Positions 1 through 6,797 of a stretch of 11,487 nucleotides of DNA are shown here, in pieces (position 1 is the stretch's first letter; the number at the start of each line of letters is the position of its first letter). A program made the position numbers and the translations under genes. The stretch spans positions 1 to 11,487 of the forward strand of contig CANRNA010000036.1 of NCBI GenBank assembly GCA_947631805.1, given 5' to 3'. Origin of the DNA: an uncultured Oscillospiraceae bacterium. GTDB lineage: Bacteria; Bacillota; Clostridia; Oscillospirales; Oscillospiraceae. The notes under the pieces were generated by a model, which worked only from the letters and a program-made list of their open reading frames with translations, searched no databases and was not told the origin of the DNA.

Positions 1-695
1 AAGCACTTGGCCGGGTGGAAGTTATACACCAGAAAGCCGAACAGCCCGCCGGTCATCCCCGCGGCGAATATGGCCAGGGAGCTGTAGCGCACCCCCCACA
101 TCACGGCGATGGCCGTGTAGCAGATGAATACCGGCACCGACACGCTGGCCGCCAGGCCGTCCAGTCCGTCGGTGATGTTCACCGCGTTCACCGTGCCCAC
201 GATGATGAAGGCCGCCAGGACGAAATACAGCCACTCCGGCACCCGGATGGTCACGTTCCAGAAGGGCACATACAGGGTGGGGGTCAGATACCCCTCCAGC
301 CGCAGCAGGTACAGCAGGGCGATGGCCACCACCAGCTGCAAAATGAACTTGGCCTTGGCCGACAGGCCCAGATTCTGCTTTTTCTTCAGCTTTTCATAGT
401 CGTCCAGAAAGCCGATGGCACCGTAAAACAGGGAGAACACCAGCACGAACACTGACCCCAGCTCTCCCCCCCGGATATAGAGGAAGCCCAGGGTGAACAC
501 CACGGCCGTCACGGCGGTGATGAACAGCACGCCCCCCATGGTGGGGGTCCCGGCCTTGGACTTGTGCCAGTTGGGGCCGATCTCCTTGATCTCCTGCCCG
601 GCCTTGATGCGCCGCAGCCAGGGCACATAGGCGGTGCCAAGCAGCGCCGCCACGATGAACGCCGCCAGGAAGCTGAGCAAAAGTCGTGTGGTCAT
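1..695 (-). CDS. mraY: Phospho-N-acetylmuramoyl-pentapeptide-transferase MraY (3' part missing)
   Basis: This integral membrane enzyme transfers phospho-MurNAc-pentapeptide from UDP to undecaprenyl phosphate, making lipid I, the first membrane step of peptidoglycan synthesis. The 231 visible codons begin MTTRLLLSFLAAF. They contain the family's conserved segments in order: GPNWHKSKAGTPTMGG (about residues 40-55), the acidic FLDDY (96-100, the Asp pair tied to Mg2+ and catalysis), NITDGLDGLA (173-182) and the beginning of the NxHPAKxF motif (225 on) where the window ends. Several hydrophobic membrane helices lie between them. The family is normally about 320 residues, so roughly a quarter is outside the window. 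The start ATG overlaps the murE stop codon as ATGA, with GAGGAG about 8 nt upstream, so translation is probably coupled to murE. The identity is secure; only the truncation by the window edge limits it. Confidence 0.97.
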   Translation of the reverse strand, partial: MTTRLLLSFLAAFIVAALLGTAYVPWLRRIKAGQEIKEIGPNWHKSKAGTPTMGGVLFITAVTAVVFTLGFLYIRGGELGSVFVLVFSLFYGAIGFLDDYEKLKKKQNLGLSAKAKFILQLVVAIALLYLLRLEGYLTPTLYVPFWNVTIRVPEWLYFVLAAFIIVGTVNAVNITDGLDGLAASVSVPVFICYTAIAVMWGVRYSSLAIFAAGMTGGLFGFLVYNFHPAKC

Positions 696-2152
696 GTCCT
701 TGTCTCCTCATTCTTGCGCATATAGTCCGCCACGACCTCCCGCTCGTCCAGGTGGCGCTTTACGCCCCCTATCTCCTGATAGGTCTCGTGGCCCTTCCCT
801 GCCAGGACGATCACGTCCCCCGGCCGGTGGTGGTCGATGGCCCAGCGGATGGCGGCGGGCCGGTCCGGTATCACTGTCTTGGGGGCGTTCTGGGGCATAC
901 CGGCCAGGATGTCGGCGATGATGGCCTCCGGGTCCTCCGAGCGGGGATTGTCGCTGGTGACCACGGAGAAGTCCGCCTCCCGGGCGGCGATGGCCCCCAT
1001 GAGGGGCCGCTTTGTCCTGTCCCGGTCCCCGCCGCAGCCGAACAGAGCCACCAGCCGCCCGGCGGACACCTGCTTCATGGCCCGGAGCACCTTTTCCAGG
1101 GCGTCCGGGGTATGGGCGTAGTCGATGACGATGGTGAAGTCCGCCCCCGTGGGGACCACCTCCACCCGGCCCTTCACCCCCGCGGCCCGCCCCAGAGAGG
1201 CGGCGCAGGAGCCAAGCCCAATGCCGAGCATACGCCCGGCGGCCAGAGCTGTCAAGGCGTTTTCCACGGAAAAGGCCCCCGGTATACCCAGGCGCACCGG
1301 CACCCGCTCGCTCCCCTCCACGGCCGTGAAGGCCACCGCGTCGGCGGACAGCTCCACGTCCTCCGCCCGCAGGTCGGCCTCCCCGCCCCTGGGGGAGAAG
1401 GTCATCATCGGGCACCTGGCCCGCTCCAGCATGAACGGGGCCCAGGGGTCGTCCCCGTTCACGGCCCCCCGCCCGCACCGGGAAAAGAGCGCGGCCTTTG
1501 CCCCGGCGTAGCTCTCCATGGTCTTGTGGAAGTCCAGATGGTCCTGGGTCAGGTTGGTGAACAGCCCCGCCTGGAAGCGCACTCCCGCCACCCGGTCCAG
1601 AGCCAGGGCGTGGGAGGACACCTCCATCACGCAGTGGGTGCACCCGGCCTGGGTCATCTCATAAAAGAGCTTTTGCAGGTCATACGACTCGGGGGTGGTC
1701 CGCTCCGTGGGCATCTCCCTGTCCCCTATCCAGTTGGAGATGGTGCCCACCAGGCCCACCCGGGCCCCCAGGCAGTCCTCCAGGAGGTGCTTGATGAGGA
1801 TGGTGGAGGTGGTCTTGCCGTTTGTGCCGGTGACGCCCACCATGGTCATCTTCTCCGCCGGATGGCCGAAGTAGGCCGCCGACACCAGCGCCAGGGCCAG
1901 GCGGCTGTCGGAGGTGAGCACGTAGGCCGTCCCCGCCTTCTCCGGGGGGCGCTGGCAGAGCACCGCCGCCGCGCCCTTCTCCACCGCCATGGGTATGAAC
2001 CGGTGGCCGTCGCTTCGCAGCCCCTCCACCGCCACGAACAGGTCTCCGGGCTCCACGGCCCGGGAGTCGTAGCGTATATCGCGTATTTCCGTGTCTGGGT
2101 CCGCCTTAAGGGCGGTCACCGGGATACAGCCGATAAGCTCTCGCAGTTTCAT
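692..2152 (-). CDS. murE: UDP-N-acetylmuramoyl-L-alanyl-D-glutamate--2,6-diaminopimelate ligase MurE
   Basis: This cytoplasmic ATP-dependent ligase adds the third stem-peptide residue to UDP-MurNAc-L-Ala-D-Glu. The 486-residue product has the Mur ligase layout: an N-terminal UDP-binding domain with YDSRAVEPGDLF (28-39), the P-loop GVTGTNGKTT (106-115), NLTQDHLDFH (200-209), Lys219 in AGAKAALF at the position of the carbamylated lysine, YAHTPD (345-350), and a C-terminal domain with DNPR (401-404) and GKGHE (452-456). In this family DNPR marks meso-diaminopimelate rather than lysine specificity, so the wall is probably of the DAP type. The reading frame is open further upstream, but the start MKLRELIG is chosen because it gives normal length and follows the PBP stop by 5 nt; the upstream part would lie inside the PBP gene. 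The ribosome site is modest (GGTGAG). The stop overlaps the mraY start. Confidence 0.97.
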   Translation of the reverse strand: MKLRELIGCIPVTALKADPDTEIRDIRYDSRAVEPGDLFVAVEGLRSDGHRFIPMAVEKGAAAVLCQRPPEKAGTAYVLTSDSRLALALVSAAYFGHPAEKMTMVGVTGTNGKTTSTILIKHLLEDCLGARVGLVGTISNWIGDREMPTERTTPESYDLQKLFYEMTQAGCTHCVMEVSSHALALDRVAGVRFQAGLFTNLTQDHLDFHKTMESYAGAKAALFSRCGRGAVNGDDPWAPFMLERARCPMMTFSPRGGEADLRAEDVELSADAVAFTAVEGSERVPVRLGIPGAFSVENALTALAAGRMLGIGLGSCAASLGRAAGVKGRVEVVPTGADFTIVIDYAHTPDALEKVLRAMKQVSAGRLVALFGCGGDRDRTKRPLMGAIAAREADFSVVTSDNPRSEDPEAIIADILAGMPQNAPKTVIPDRPAAIRWAIDHHRPGDVIVLAGKGHETYQEIGGVKRHLDEREVVADYMRKNEETRT

Positions 2153-2157
2153 ACTTC

Positions 2158-4488
2158 TCACCAGATAGTCAGTTTGGTGCTGTCGTTGAGGGTCACCGTT
2201 ATCACCGTGCCCCGGTCCACCAGGGTGCCCTCCGCCGGGTCCTGGCTCACGGTCATGATGATGGAGCTGTTGAGCATGGTCCCCTCGCCCCGCACATACA
2301 GGTCGTCCCATCCGGCCCAGTTGCGGGCCACCTGGTAGGACAGGCCCAGCAGGTTGGGCACGGCCACCTGCTCGGTGCTGGGCTGCTCGTCGCAGTAGAG
2401 GATGATCTCGCTGCCCGCGGCGATCTTGGCCCCCCCGTTGGGGAGCTGGGCCGTGACGGCCGCGCCGCTGCCGTTGACGGCCTTCACGGTGAAGCCCGCC
2501 TCCTGCAGGGCAGCCTCCGCCTCGCCCACGGTCTTGCCCACCACTCTGGGCACGCGCACGTCCACGATGGCCTCCTCGCCCTCGCCGTACTCCGGCTCAA
2601 CCCCCAGATAGGGCAGCACATCCGCCAGGATGCCCCCCACCTTGGGCGCGGCCATCTGGCCGCCGCTGACCACGAACTTGTTCTCCGGGCCGGGGTTTTC
2701 CAGCAGCACCAGTACCGCCACCTTCGGGTCGTCCGCCGGGGCAAAGCCCAGGAAGGAGCAGATATACTTCTTCGTGCCGTGGACGGCCTCATAGACCACG
2801 TCCTCGGAGGTGCCGGTCTTGCCGGCCACCCGGTAGCCCGCTACGTAGGCGTTGGTACCGGTGCCCTCCTCCACGTTGCCGACGACCTGCTCCAGTATCT
2901 CGCAGCAGGTCTTGCTGGTCTCCTCGCTGATGACCTGGCGCACCACGGTGGGCTCGGTCTGGCTGGCGATGGTGCCGTCGGCGTTGAGCACCTCGCTGAC
3001 GAAGTAGGGCTTCATCAGATACCCGCCGTTTGCCACGGCGCTCACCGCCGTGATCAGCTGCAGGGGGGTGATGGTGAAGGTCTGGCCGAAGGCCGCCGCC
3101 GCCAGCTGGGACAGGTTCGTCCTGTCATAGAAGGTGTCCTCGTCCCACCAAAGGCTCCCCGCCTCGCCAGTCAGGTCCACTCCGGTCTTGTCGAACAGGC
3201 CGAAGGCCCGCAGATACTTGTAAAACCGCTGGGCCCCGATGCTCAGGCCGATGTTCACGAACGCCACGTTGCAGGAGTGCATGGTGGCCTCCGCCAGGGT
3301 CTGGTCCTTGTGACCGTAAATGTTGGAGCAGTTCAGGGGGTCAGTACGGCCCAGCACGTCTATGCTGCCGCCGCAGTAGAAGGTGGAGTTCTCGTTGATG
3401 GCCCCGGTCTCCAGGCCGGTGGCCAGGGTGATGATCTTGAAAACGGAGCCGGGCTCATAGGTCTCGGTGAGGGCCTTGTTGCGCCACATCTCCGCCCGCT
3501 CCTCGTTCACCAGGGCGTCCCGCTCCTCGGTGGTCAGGCCCGCCAGATTGGAGTCCACCCGCTCCTGGGCCTCGGGGCTCAGGACCAGGTAGTTGTTCAG
3601 GTCAAAGTTGCCCAGGGACGCCATAGCCAGTATGCCCCCGGTCTTCACGTCCATGACGATGCCCGCCGCGCCGTCCTGCAGGTCGTAATCGGTCATGGCC
3701 GTCTGCAGGTGCTTTTCCAGATACCGCTGGACGGTCTCGTCCAGGGTCAGCACGATGCTCTGGCCGTCCTCGGCGTCATAGTAGTCCTCAAAATCCGTGA
3801 ACATCATGTCCGTGCCCAGGTTGGTGGTGGCCCGGACGATGCGCCCGTCCACCCCGGACAGCACGTCGTCATAGTAGTATTCCAGCCCCGCCAGGCCGTG
3901 GTCGTCGCTGCCCACGAAGCCGATGACGTGGCTGGCCAGGCTGCTGTAGGGATAATACCGCTTGCTGGCCTCCTCTATCTTCACGCCCTGGAATGCCTTC
4001 TGGTCGCCGTCCTCGTTGATATACCCGTTCTCCTTGAACTCCCGCACCTGGTCGGCCACATCGTCCTCCACCTTTCTGGCCACGGTGGAGTACCAGCTGT
4101 CGGTGTGGGACGTCATCTCCAGCACGGTGGCGTAATCCACCCCCAGTATGTCCGAAAGGCCCTTGGCGATGAGCTCCGGGTCCTCGCCGTACATCTTTAT
4201 CTCCGCCGGGCTTATGTAGATATTGCTCACCGAGGCGCTCATGGCCAGGATGTTCATGTTCCGGTCGTAGATGGTCCCCCGCTTGGCCGTGACGGTGGTC
4301 TGGCGCAGCTGCTGCTCCATGGCCGCCGACTCGTACATATTGTGGTCCAAGATCTGCAGCTTGAACAGCCGCGCACCCAGCGCGATAAATGCAACTATGC
4401 CGCACACGACCATGAGGAACAGTGTGCGGCGGAGCATCATGCGGTTCGGTGATGCCTGTTGGTCAGCTTTATGTCTTTTAAACAGCAT
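2158..4488 (-). CDS. Class B penicillin-binding protein, SpoVD/FtsI type, with two PASTA domains
   Basis: This is a peptidoglycan D,D-transpeptidase, membrane-anchored and facing outward, that cross-links septal (or spore) peptidoglycan. The 776 residues show a short basic cytoplasmic tail, one membrane helix (about 21-40), a dimerisation domain starting near KRGTIYDRN (69-77), then the transpeptidase domain with S348-x-x-K351 (PGSVFK), S405-C-N407 and K557-T-G559. All three active-site motifs are intact. Two PASTA domains follow (about 645-700 and 707-768), beginning VPRVVGKT and VPNLLGLS. The start is supported by AGGAGA 7 nt upstream. It lies between ftsL and murE, the place of pbpB and spoVD in Bacillus. 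Only one such gene is present here, so whether it serves vegetative division (FtsI/PBP2B), sporulation (SpoVD) or both cannot be decided from sequence; no symbol is given for that reason. Confidence 0.95.
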   Translation of the reverse strand: MLFKRHKADQQASPNRMMLRRTLFLMVVCGIVAFIALGARLFKLQILDHNMYESAAMEQQLRQTTVTAKRGTIYDRNMNILAMSASVSNIYISPAEIKMYGEDPELIAKGLSDILGVDYATVLEMTSHTDSWYSTVARKVEDDVADQVREFKENGYINEDGDQKAFQGVKIEEASKRYYPYSSLASHVIGFVGSDDHGLAGLEYYYDDVLSGVDGRIVRATTNLGTDMMFTDFEDYYDAEDGQSIVLTLDETVQRYLEKHLQTAMTDYDLQDGAAGIVMDVKTGGILAMASLGNFDLNNYLVLSPEAQERVDSNLAGLTTEERDALVNEERAEMWRNKALTETYEPGSVFKIITLATGLETGAINENSTFYCGGSIDVLGRTDPLNCSNIYGHKDQTLAEATMHSCNVAFVNIGLSIGAQRFYKYLRAFGLFDKTGVDLTGEAGSLWWDEDTFYDRTNLSQLAAAAFGQTFTITPLQLITAVSAVANGGYLMKPYFVSEVLNADGTIASQTEPTVVRQVISEETSKTCCEILEQVVGNVEEGTGTNAYVAGYRVAGKTGTSEDVVYEAVHGTKKYICSFLGFAPADDPKVAVLVLLENPGPENKFVVSGGQMAAPKVGGILADVLPYLGVEPEYGEGEEAIVDVRVPRVVGKTVGEAEAALQEAGFTVKAVNGSGAAVTAQLPNGGAKIAAGSEIILYCDEQPSTEQVAVPNLLGLSYQVARNWAGWDDLYVRGEGTMLNSSIIMTVSQDPAEGTLVDRGTVITVTLNDSTKLTIW

Positions 4489-4556
4489 GGCGGATTCTCC
4501 TTTGGACGCCGGTGACTGTGCTATCGTCTCCCATCGTTACCAGTATAATACCCTTG

Positions 4557-5162
4557 TCAACCGAAAATACCTTCCGTCCACATTTTGATGGAGCCCAGCA
4601 GGTCCTGCAGTCCCACGGAGAACATATCCGCCTCCTCCTGGGTGACCACCTCCGCCCTGTCGGCCGAGGCCACGCCGGTGAGGTAATAGATCTGGTCGCT
4701 CTCGGGCTCCTGCATGCCATACTGCTCCGTGGCGACCTCTTCCACGTATTTCAGGTTGAAGATGGTCTCATACTCCACCTTCAGCTTGTCCCGCTCCGTC
4801 TCCAGAGTCCGTATCTGGTCCTCCAGCCTGGAGGCGGTGTCGGATATGTCGGTGAGCTTTATCTGGGCCAGCAGCGTCATGGTCAGCAGCACCGCCACGC
4901 ACAGCGCTCCCAGCACGGACACCGGGGAGACGCCCTGGCGGCTCCGGGAGGCAGCGTGGGCGCCGGTCTGGCTGCGCACGTCCTCCTTTATCCACTCCCG
5001 CTGGCGCTGGCGCTCCCGCCGCCGGGGGCGGCGCTGGGGCTGCTCCTGCTCCTCCTCGTCGGGGTAGTACCCAGGCGCGGAAAAGTCATAGGCGAGGGTG
5101 CCGTCCACCGCGCCGGTGACGAAGTTATAGGTCTTGAAGGTCTTTACGTCAGCCATGCTCAT
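4557..5162 (-). CDS. ftsL: FtsL-like septum formation protein
   Basis: This is a small bitopic membrane protein of the divisome, which in known systems pairs with DivIC/FtsB and helps activate the septal transpeptidase. In this 201-residue protein a long cytoplasmic N-terminus (1-78) contains an acidic run (DEEEQEQ, 35-41) followed by an Arg/Gln-rich run (43-57). One membrane helix follows at about 79-99. Next comes a heptad-like coiled coil (103-133), then YVEEVATEQYGMQEPESDQIYYL (start at 139), which has the usual FtsL/DivIC-family pattern of a helix ending near GM and a short strand. FtsL sequences are poorly conserved, so position between rsmH and the PBP gene weighs heavily. The first ATG overlaps the rsmH stop as ATGA, with GGAG 5 nt upstream; an in-frame ATG at 5156 is a plausible alternative two residues shorter. 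The N-terminal extension is longer than in the Bacillus protein. Confidence 0.85.
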   Translation of the reverse strand: MSMADVKTFKTYNFVTGAVDGTLAYDFSAPGYYPDEEEQEQPQRRPRRRERQRQREWIKEDVRSQTGAHAASRSRQGVSPVSVLGALCVAVLLTMTLLAQIKLTDISDTASRLEDQIRTLETERDKLKVEYETIFNLKYVEEVATEQYGMQEPESDQIYYLTGVASADRAEVVTQEEADMFSVGLQDLLGSIKMWTEGIFG

Positions 5163-6085
5163 ACCCTCTCCGCTATCCTAAGGTGGGCGCTTCTGGCCCT
5201 GGGGTTGTCCGCCAGCTCCTCCCCGTCGGGGACGACGGGCTTGCGGGTGACGCTCCTGAGCGTCTGTACGAAGCCGCAGGTGCACACCGGAAAATCCGGG
5301 GGGCAGGTGCAGCCGTTCTCTCTCTTGCGGATGGCTTCCTTCACGATCCTGTCCTCCAGGGAGTGGAAGCTGATGACCAGAAGCCGCCCGCCGGGCAAAA
5401 GCCTGTCCGGGGCCGTATCCAGCATCCGCTCCAGGGAGCCCAGCTCGTCGTTCACGGCGATGCGCACCGCCTGGAAGCACCGCTTGGCCGGATGCTGCTT
5501 TTCCCGCAGGGCCGAGGCCGGAAGGGTCCGGCGGATGATGTCCACGAACTGGCCGGTGGTCTGGATGGGGGCCGTCCTGCGCTGGGCGGCCACCGCCGCC
5601 GCGATGCGCCCGGCGTACCGCTCCTCCCCGTAGCGCCAGAACACGCTCCGAAGCTCCGCCTCGGACCAGGTGTTCAGCACCTCCCGGGCCGTCAGGGGCG
5701 CCGTCTCGTCCATGCGCATGTCCAGCGGCGCGTCCTGCATGTAGGAAAAGCCCCTGGACCCGTCGTCCAGCTGGGGGGATGACACCCCCAAGTCGAACAG
5801 CATCCCGTTCACCTTTTCCACGCCCAGGCCGTCCAGTATCGCGTCCAGATCGGCGAAGTTGCCCTTCACCAGCTTTGCTCTGTCCCCGAAGGGGGCCAGC
5901 CGCCGGGCGGCGGATGCCAGGGCCCTGTCGTCCCTGTCTATGCCGATGAGCCGTCCCCGCGGGAGATTTTCCAATATGGCCTCCGCGTGGCCTCCCATGC
6001 CCAGAGTGCCGTCGATGTATGTACCGGCCGGGTCTATGTCCAGATACCGGACGCACTCCCGGAGCAAAACGCTCTTGTGCTCCAT
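5159..6085 (-). CDS. rsmH: 16S rRNA (cytosine(1402)-N(4))-methyltransferase RsmH
   Basis: This cytoplasmic S-adenosylmethionine-dependent enzyme N4-methylates C1402 of 16S rRNA in the decoding centre. The 308-residue protein is of normal family length and starts MEHKSVLLRE. The SAM-binding region has DGTLGMGGHAEAIL (25-38) and GIDRDD (48-53), followed by FDLGVSSPQLDD (97-108) with RGFSY (111-115), HPAKRCFQAVRI (198-209), N212-DEL, the FHSLEDR segment (240-246) and the C-terminal RSAHLR (298-303). A Cys cluster (C259, C261, C268, C270 in the form CTCPPDFPVCTCG) is typical of many Firmicute homologues and may bind metal. The start ATG shares its A with the mraZ stop (TGATG), which suggests coupled translation; GGAGGAG lies about 11 nt upstream. 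The stop overlaps the ftsL start. Confidence 0.97.
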   Translation of the reverse strand: MEHKSVLLRECVRYLDIDPAGTYIDGTLGMGGHAEAILENLPRGRLIGIDRDDRALASAARRLAPFGDRAKLVKGNFADLDAILDGLGVEKVNGMLFDLGVSSPQLDDGSRGFSYMQDAPLDMRMDETAPLTAREVLNTWSEAELRSVFWRYGEERYAGRIAAAVAAQRRTAPIQTTGQFVDIIRRTLPASALREKQHPAKRCFQAVRIAVNDELGSLERMLDTAPDRLLPGGRLLVISFHSLEDRIVKEAIRKRENGCTCPPDFPVCTCGFVQTLRSVTRKPVVPDGEELADNPRARSAHLRIAERV

Positions 6086-6501
6086 CAGAAGTCCAGCTCC
6101 TCCATGATCCGGGCGATGTTCTCCGGGGATGTCTCCTCCTCACGGACGGCCATCCAGGCGTCGCTGTCCCAGAACTCCGCGTGGTTGTTGGCCCCCAGGA
6201 CGCTCACGTTCTTCACCAGCCCCGCCCACTGGCGCAGGTTGGCCGGTAAGAGGATGCGCCCCTGGGCGTCCAACTCGCACTTGCACGCCATGGAAAACAG
6301 TGACCGCACGCTGCGCTGGTTCCTGTAGCTCATGGCGTTGACCTTGTCGCTCAATATCTTCCACTGCTCCGCGTTGTACGCGTACAGGCACTTGTCCATG
6401 CTGATGGTGACGTAGAACTCGTTCCCGAGCTCCTCCCGCAGCCGCGCAGGGATGAAAAGCCGCCCTTTGGCGTCCAGTGAATGCTGATATTCGCCTGTCA
6501 C
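6085..6501 (-). CDS. mraZ: Transcriptional regulator MraZ
   Basis: MraZ is a DNA-binding protein of the SpoVT-AbrB fold that sits first in dcw clusters and, where studied (E. coli, Mycoplasma), binds repeats in its own promoter region and controls the cluster. The 138-residue product has the two expected tandem half-domains, each with the DxxxR core: DAKGRLFIPARLR (10-22) and DAQGRILLPANLR (78-90). The start is GTG at 6501, giving VTGEYQHSLD, the usual family N-terminus. It is chosen because a full AGGAGGTGA lies in the correct place (8 nt from AGGAGG to GTG) and because the frame's upstream ATG at 6600 would lie in the promoter, upstream of the predicted transcript start. The stop shares one base with the rsmH start. 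The promoter and TGGGG boxes upstream fit autorepression. Confidence 0.95.
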   Translation of the reverse strand: MTGEYQHSLDAKGRLFIPARLREELGNEFYVTISMDKCLYAYNAEQWKILSDKVNAMSYRNQRSVRSLFSMACKCELDAQGRILLPANLRQWAGLVKNVSVLGANNHAEFWDSDAWMAVREEETSPENIARIMEELDF

Positions 6502-6506
6502 GCGGC

Positions 6507-6515
6507 TCACCTCCT
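6507..6515 (-). promoter_or_regulatory. Ribosome binding site deciding the mraZ start
   Basis: The minus strand reads AGGAGGTGA, a full match to the anti-Shine-Dalgarno complement, with 8 nt between AGGAGG and a GTG codon at 6501. This fixes the GTG start of mraZ over the in-frame ATG 99 nt further upstream, which has no comparable site and lies in the promoter. Confidence 0.85.
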
Positions 6516-6524
6516 GCTCGTCTT

Positions 6525-6551
6525 GTGGGAGATTCAAACACTTTCCCCCAC
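6525..6551 (-). other. Predicted stem-loop in the mraZ mRNA leader
   Basis: On the minus strand GTGGGGGA (6551-6544) can pair with TCTCCCAC (6532-6525). This gives an 8-bp stem with one G-U pair and an 11-nt loop, 9 nt before the AGGAGG of mraZ. It contains the third TGGGG box. No U-tract follows, so it is not an intrinsic terminator. Whether it forms and matters is inference. Confidence 0.4.
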
Positions 6552-6572
6552 TTCGCCCCACCTTGCTCCCCA
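6545..6572 (-). promoter_or_regulatory. Putative MraZ operator: three TGGGG boxes
   Basis: On the minus strand TGGGG occurs at 6572-6568, 6560-6556 and 6550-6546 (the last extended to TGGGGG). Start-to-start spacings are 12 and 10 nt, so the boxes fall on about the same helical face. The E. coli MraZ site is described as TGGGN repeats separated by 5-nt spacers; the second and third boxes match that spacing exactly and the first is 2 nt further away. The first box begins in the last base of the -10 hexamer and the others cover the expected start site, an arrangement that fits repression by MraZ. Confidence 0.75.
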
Positions 6573-6600
6573 TTATAGAGGCGCTTCGTGGAAATTGCAA
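6572..6600 (-). promoter_or_regulatory. Sigma-A type promoter of the dcw operon (upstream of mraZ)
   Basis: On the minus strand the -35 box is TTGCAA (6600-6595), followed by a 17-nt spacer and a perfect TATAAT -10 box (6577-6572). The expected transcription start is near 6565, giving a leader of about 64 nt before the mraZ GTG. An A-tract and a T-tract on this strand at 6621-6615 and 6609-6605, just upstream of the -35, could act as an UP-like element; that part is speculative. Confidence 0.8.
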
Positions 6601-6739
6601 GGGGAAAAATCAAGTTTTTTTAAGGATTTCTCTGCCAATTTTTTCCTATTGTGCTCCACCCTTTTTGGCCCCACAACATCTAGTTTTGACAGCTTCCCCC
6701 TCTCTATCCTGTCATATTTCGTCAGAAGAAACAGGGCAT
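6601..6739. other. AT-rich spacer between the terminator and the mraZ promoter
   Basis: This spacer is markedly more AT-rich than the surrounding genes, with A/T tracts at 6605-6609 and 6615-6621. I find no credible coding sequence in it on either strand. A 6-bp inverted repeat, TGACAG (6687-6692) with CTGTCA (6709-6714), is present but too short to interpret. The part next to 6600 may help RNA polymerase bind the mraZ promoter. Confidence 0.5.
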
Positions 6740-6778
6740 AAAAAATCTCCCCCGCGACAGGATACGTCGCGGAGGAGA
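6740..6778 (-). terminator. Rho-independent terminator after the phosphoesterase gene
   Basis: On the minus strand TCTCCTCCGCGAC (6778-6766) pairs with GTCGCGGGGGAGA (6758-6746) as a 13-bp stem with a single G-U pair and a 7-nt loop. It is followed at once by six T residues (6745-6740). It lies about 20 nt after the stop of the YfcE-like gene and before the mraZ promoter, so it should separate the two minus-strand units. The other strand has no T-run, so it is one-directional. Confidence 0.92.
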
Positions 6779-6797
6779 CCCATCGTATTCGATTTTT

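Noticed and set aside
686..2338. A 550-codon open frame on the plus strand opposite murE
   Set aside because: It is antisense to a clear murE. Its translation is rich in Gly, His, Pro and Arg with no domain, as expected of a shadow frame in GC-rich DNA.
2779..4452. A 557-codon open frame on the plus strand opposite the PBP gene
   Set aside because: It is a mirror of codon bias in the PBP gene, with no recognisable motif and no ribosome site.
4489..4560. A promoter in the ftsL-PBP gap: a perfect TTGACA and a TATACT on the minus strand
   Set aside because: The two hexamers are only 7 nt apart. At 15-18 nt from TTGACA there is no good -10 box, and upstream of TATACT there is no good -35. A sporulation-type sigma site was considered but the match is poor.
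6545..6572. G-quadruplex in the mraZ operator region
   Set aside because: Only three runs of three or more G are present close together; a fourth would be needed for an intramolecular quadruplex of normal kind.
6708..6736. Imperfect inverted repeat around CCTGT and ACAGG upstream of the mraZ promoter
   Set aside because: It needs a 5-nt bulge and has short arms; no T-run or conserved context supports it.
6481..6741. An 86-codon plus-strand frame across the mraZ promoter
   Set aside because: It has no ribosome site, overlaps mraZ antisense and the promoter, and its composition follows the AT-rich spacer.
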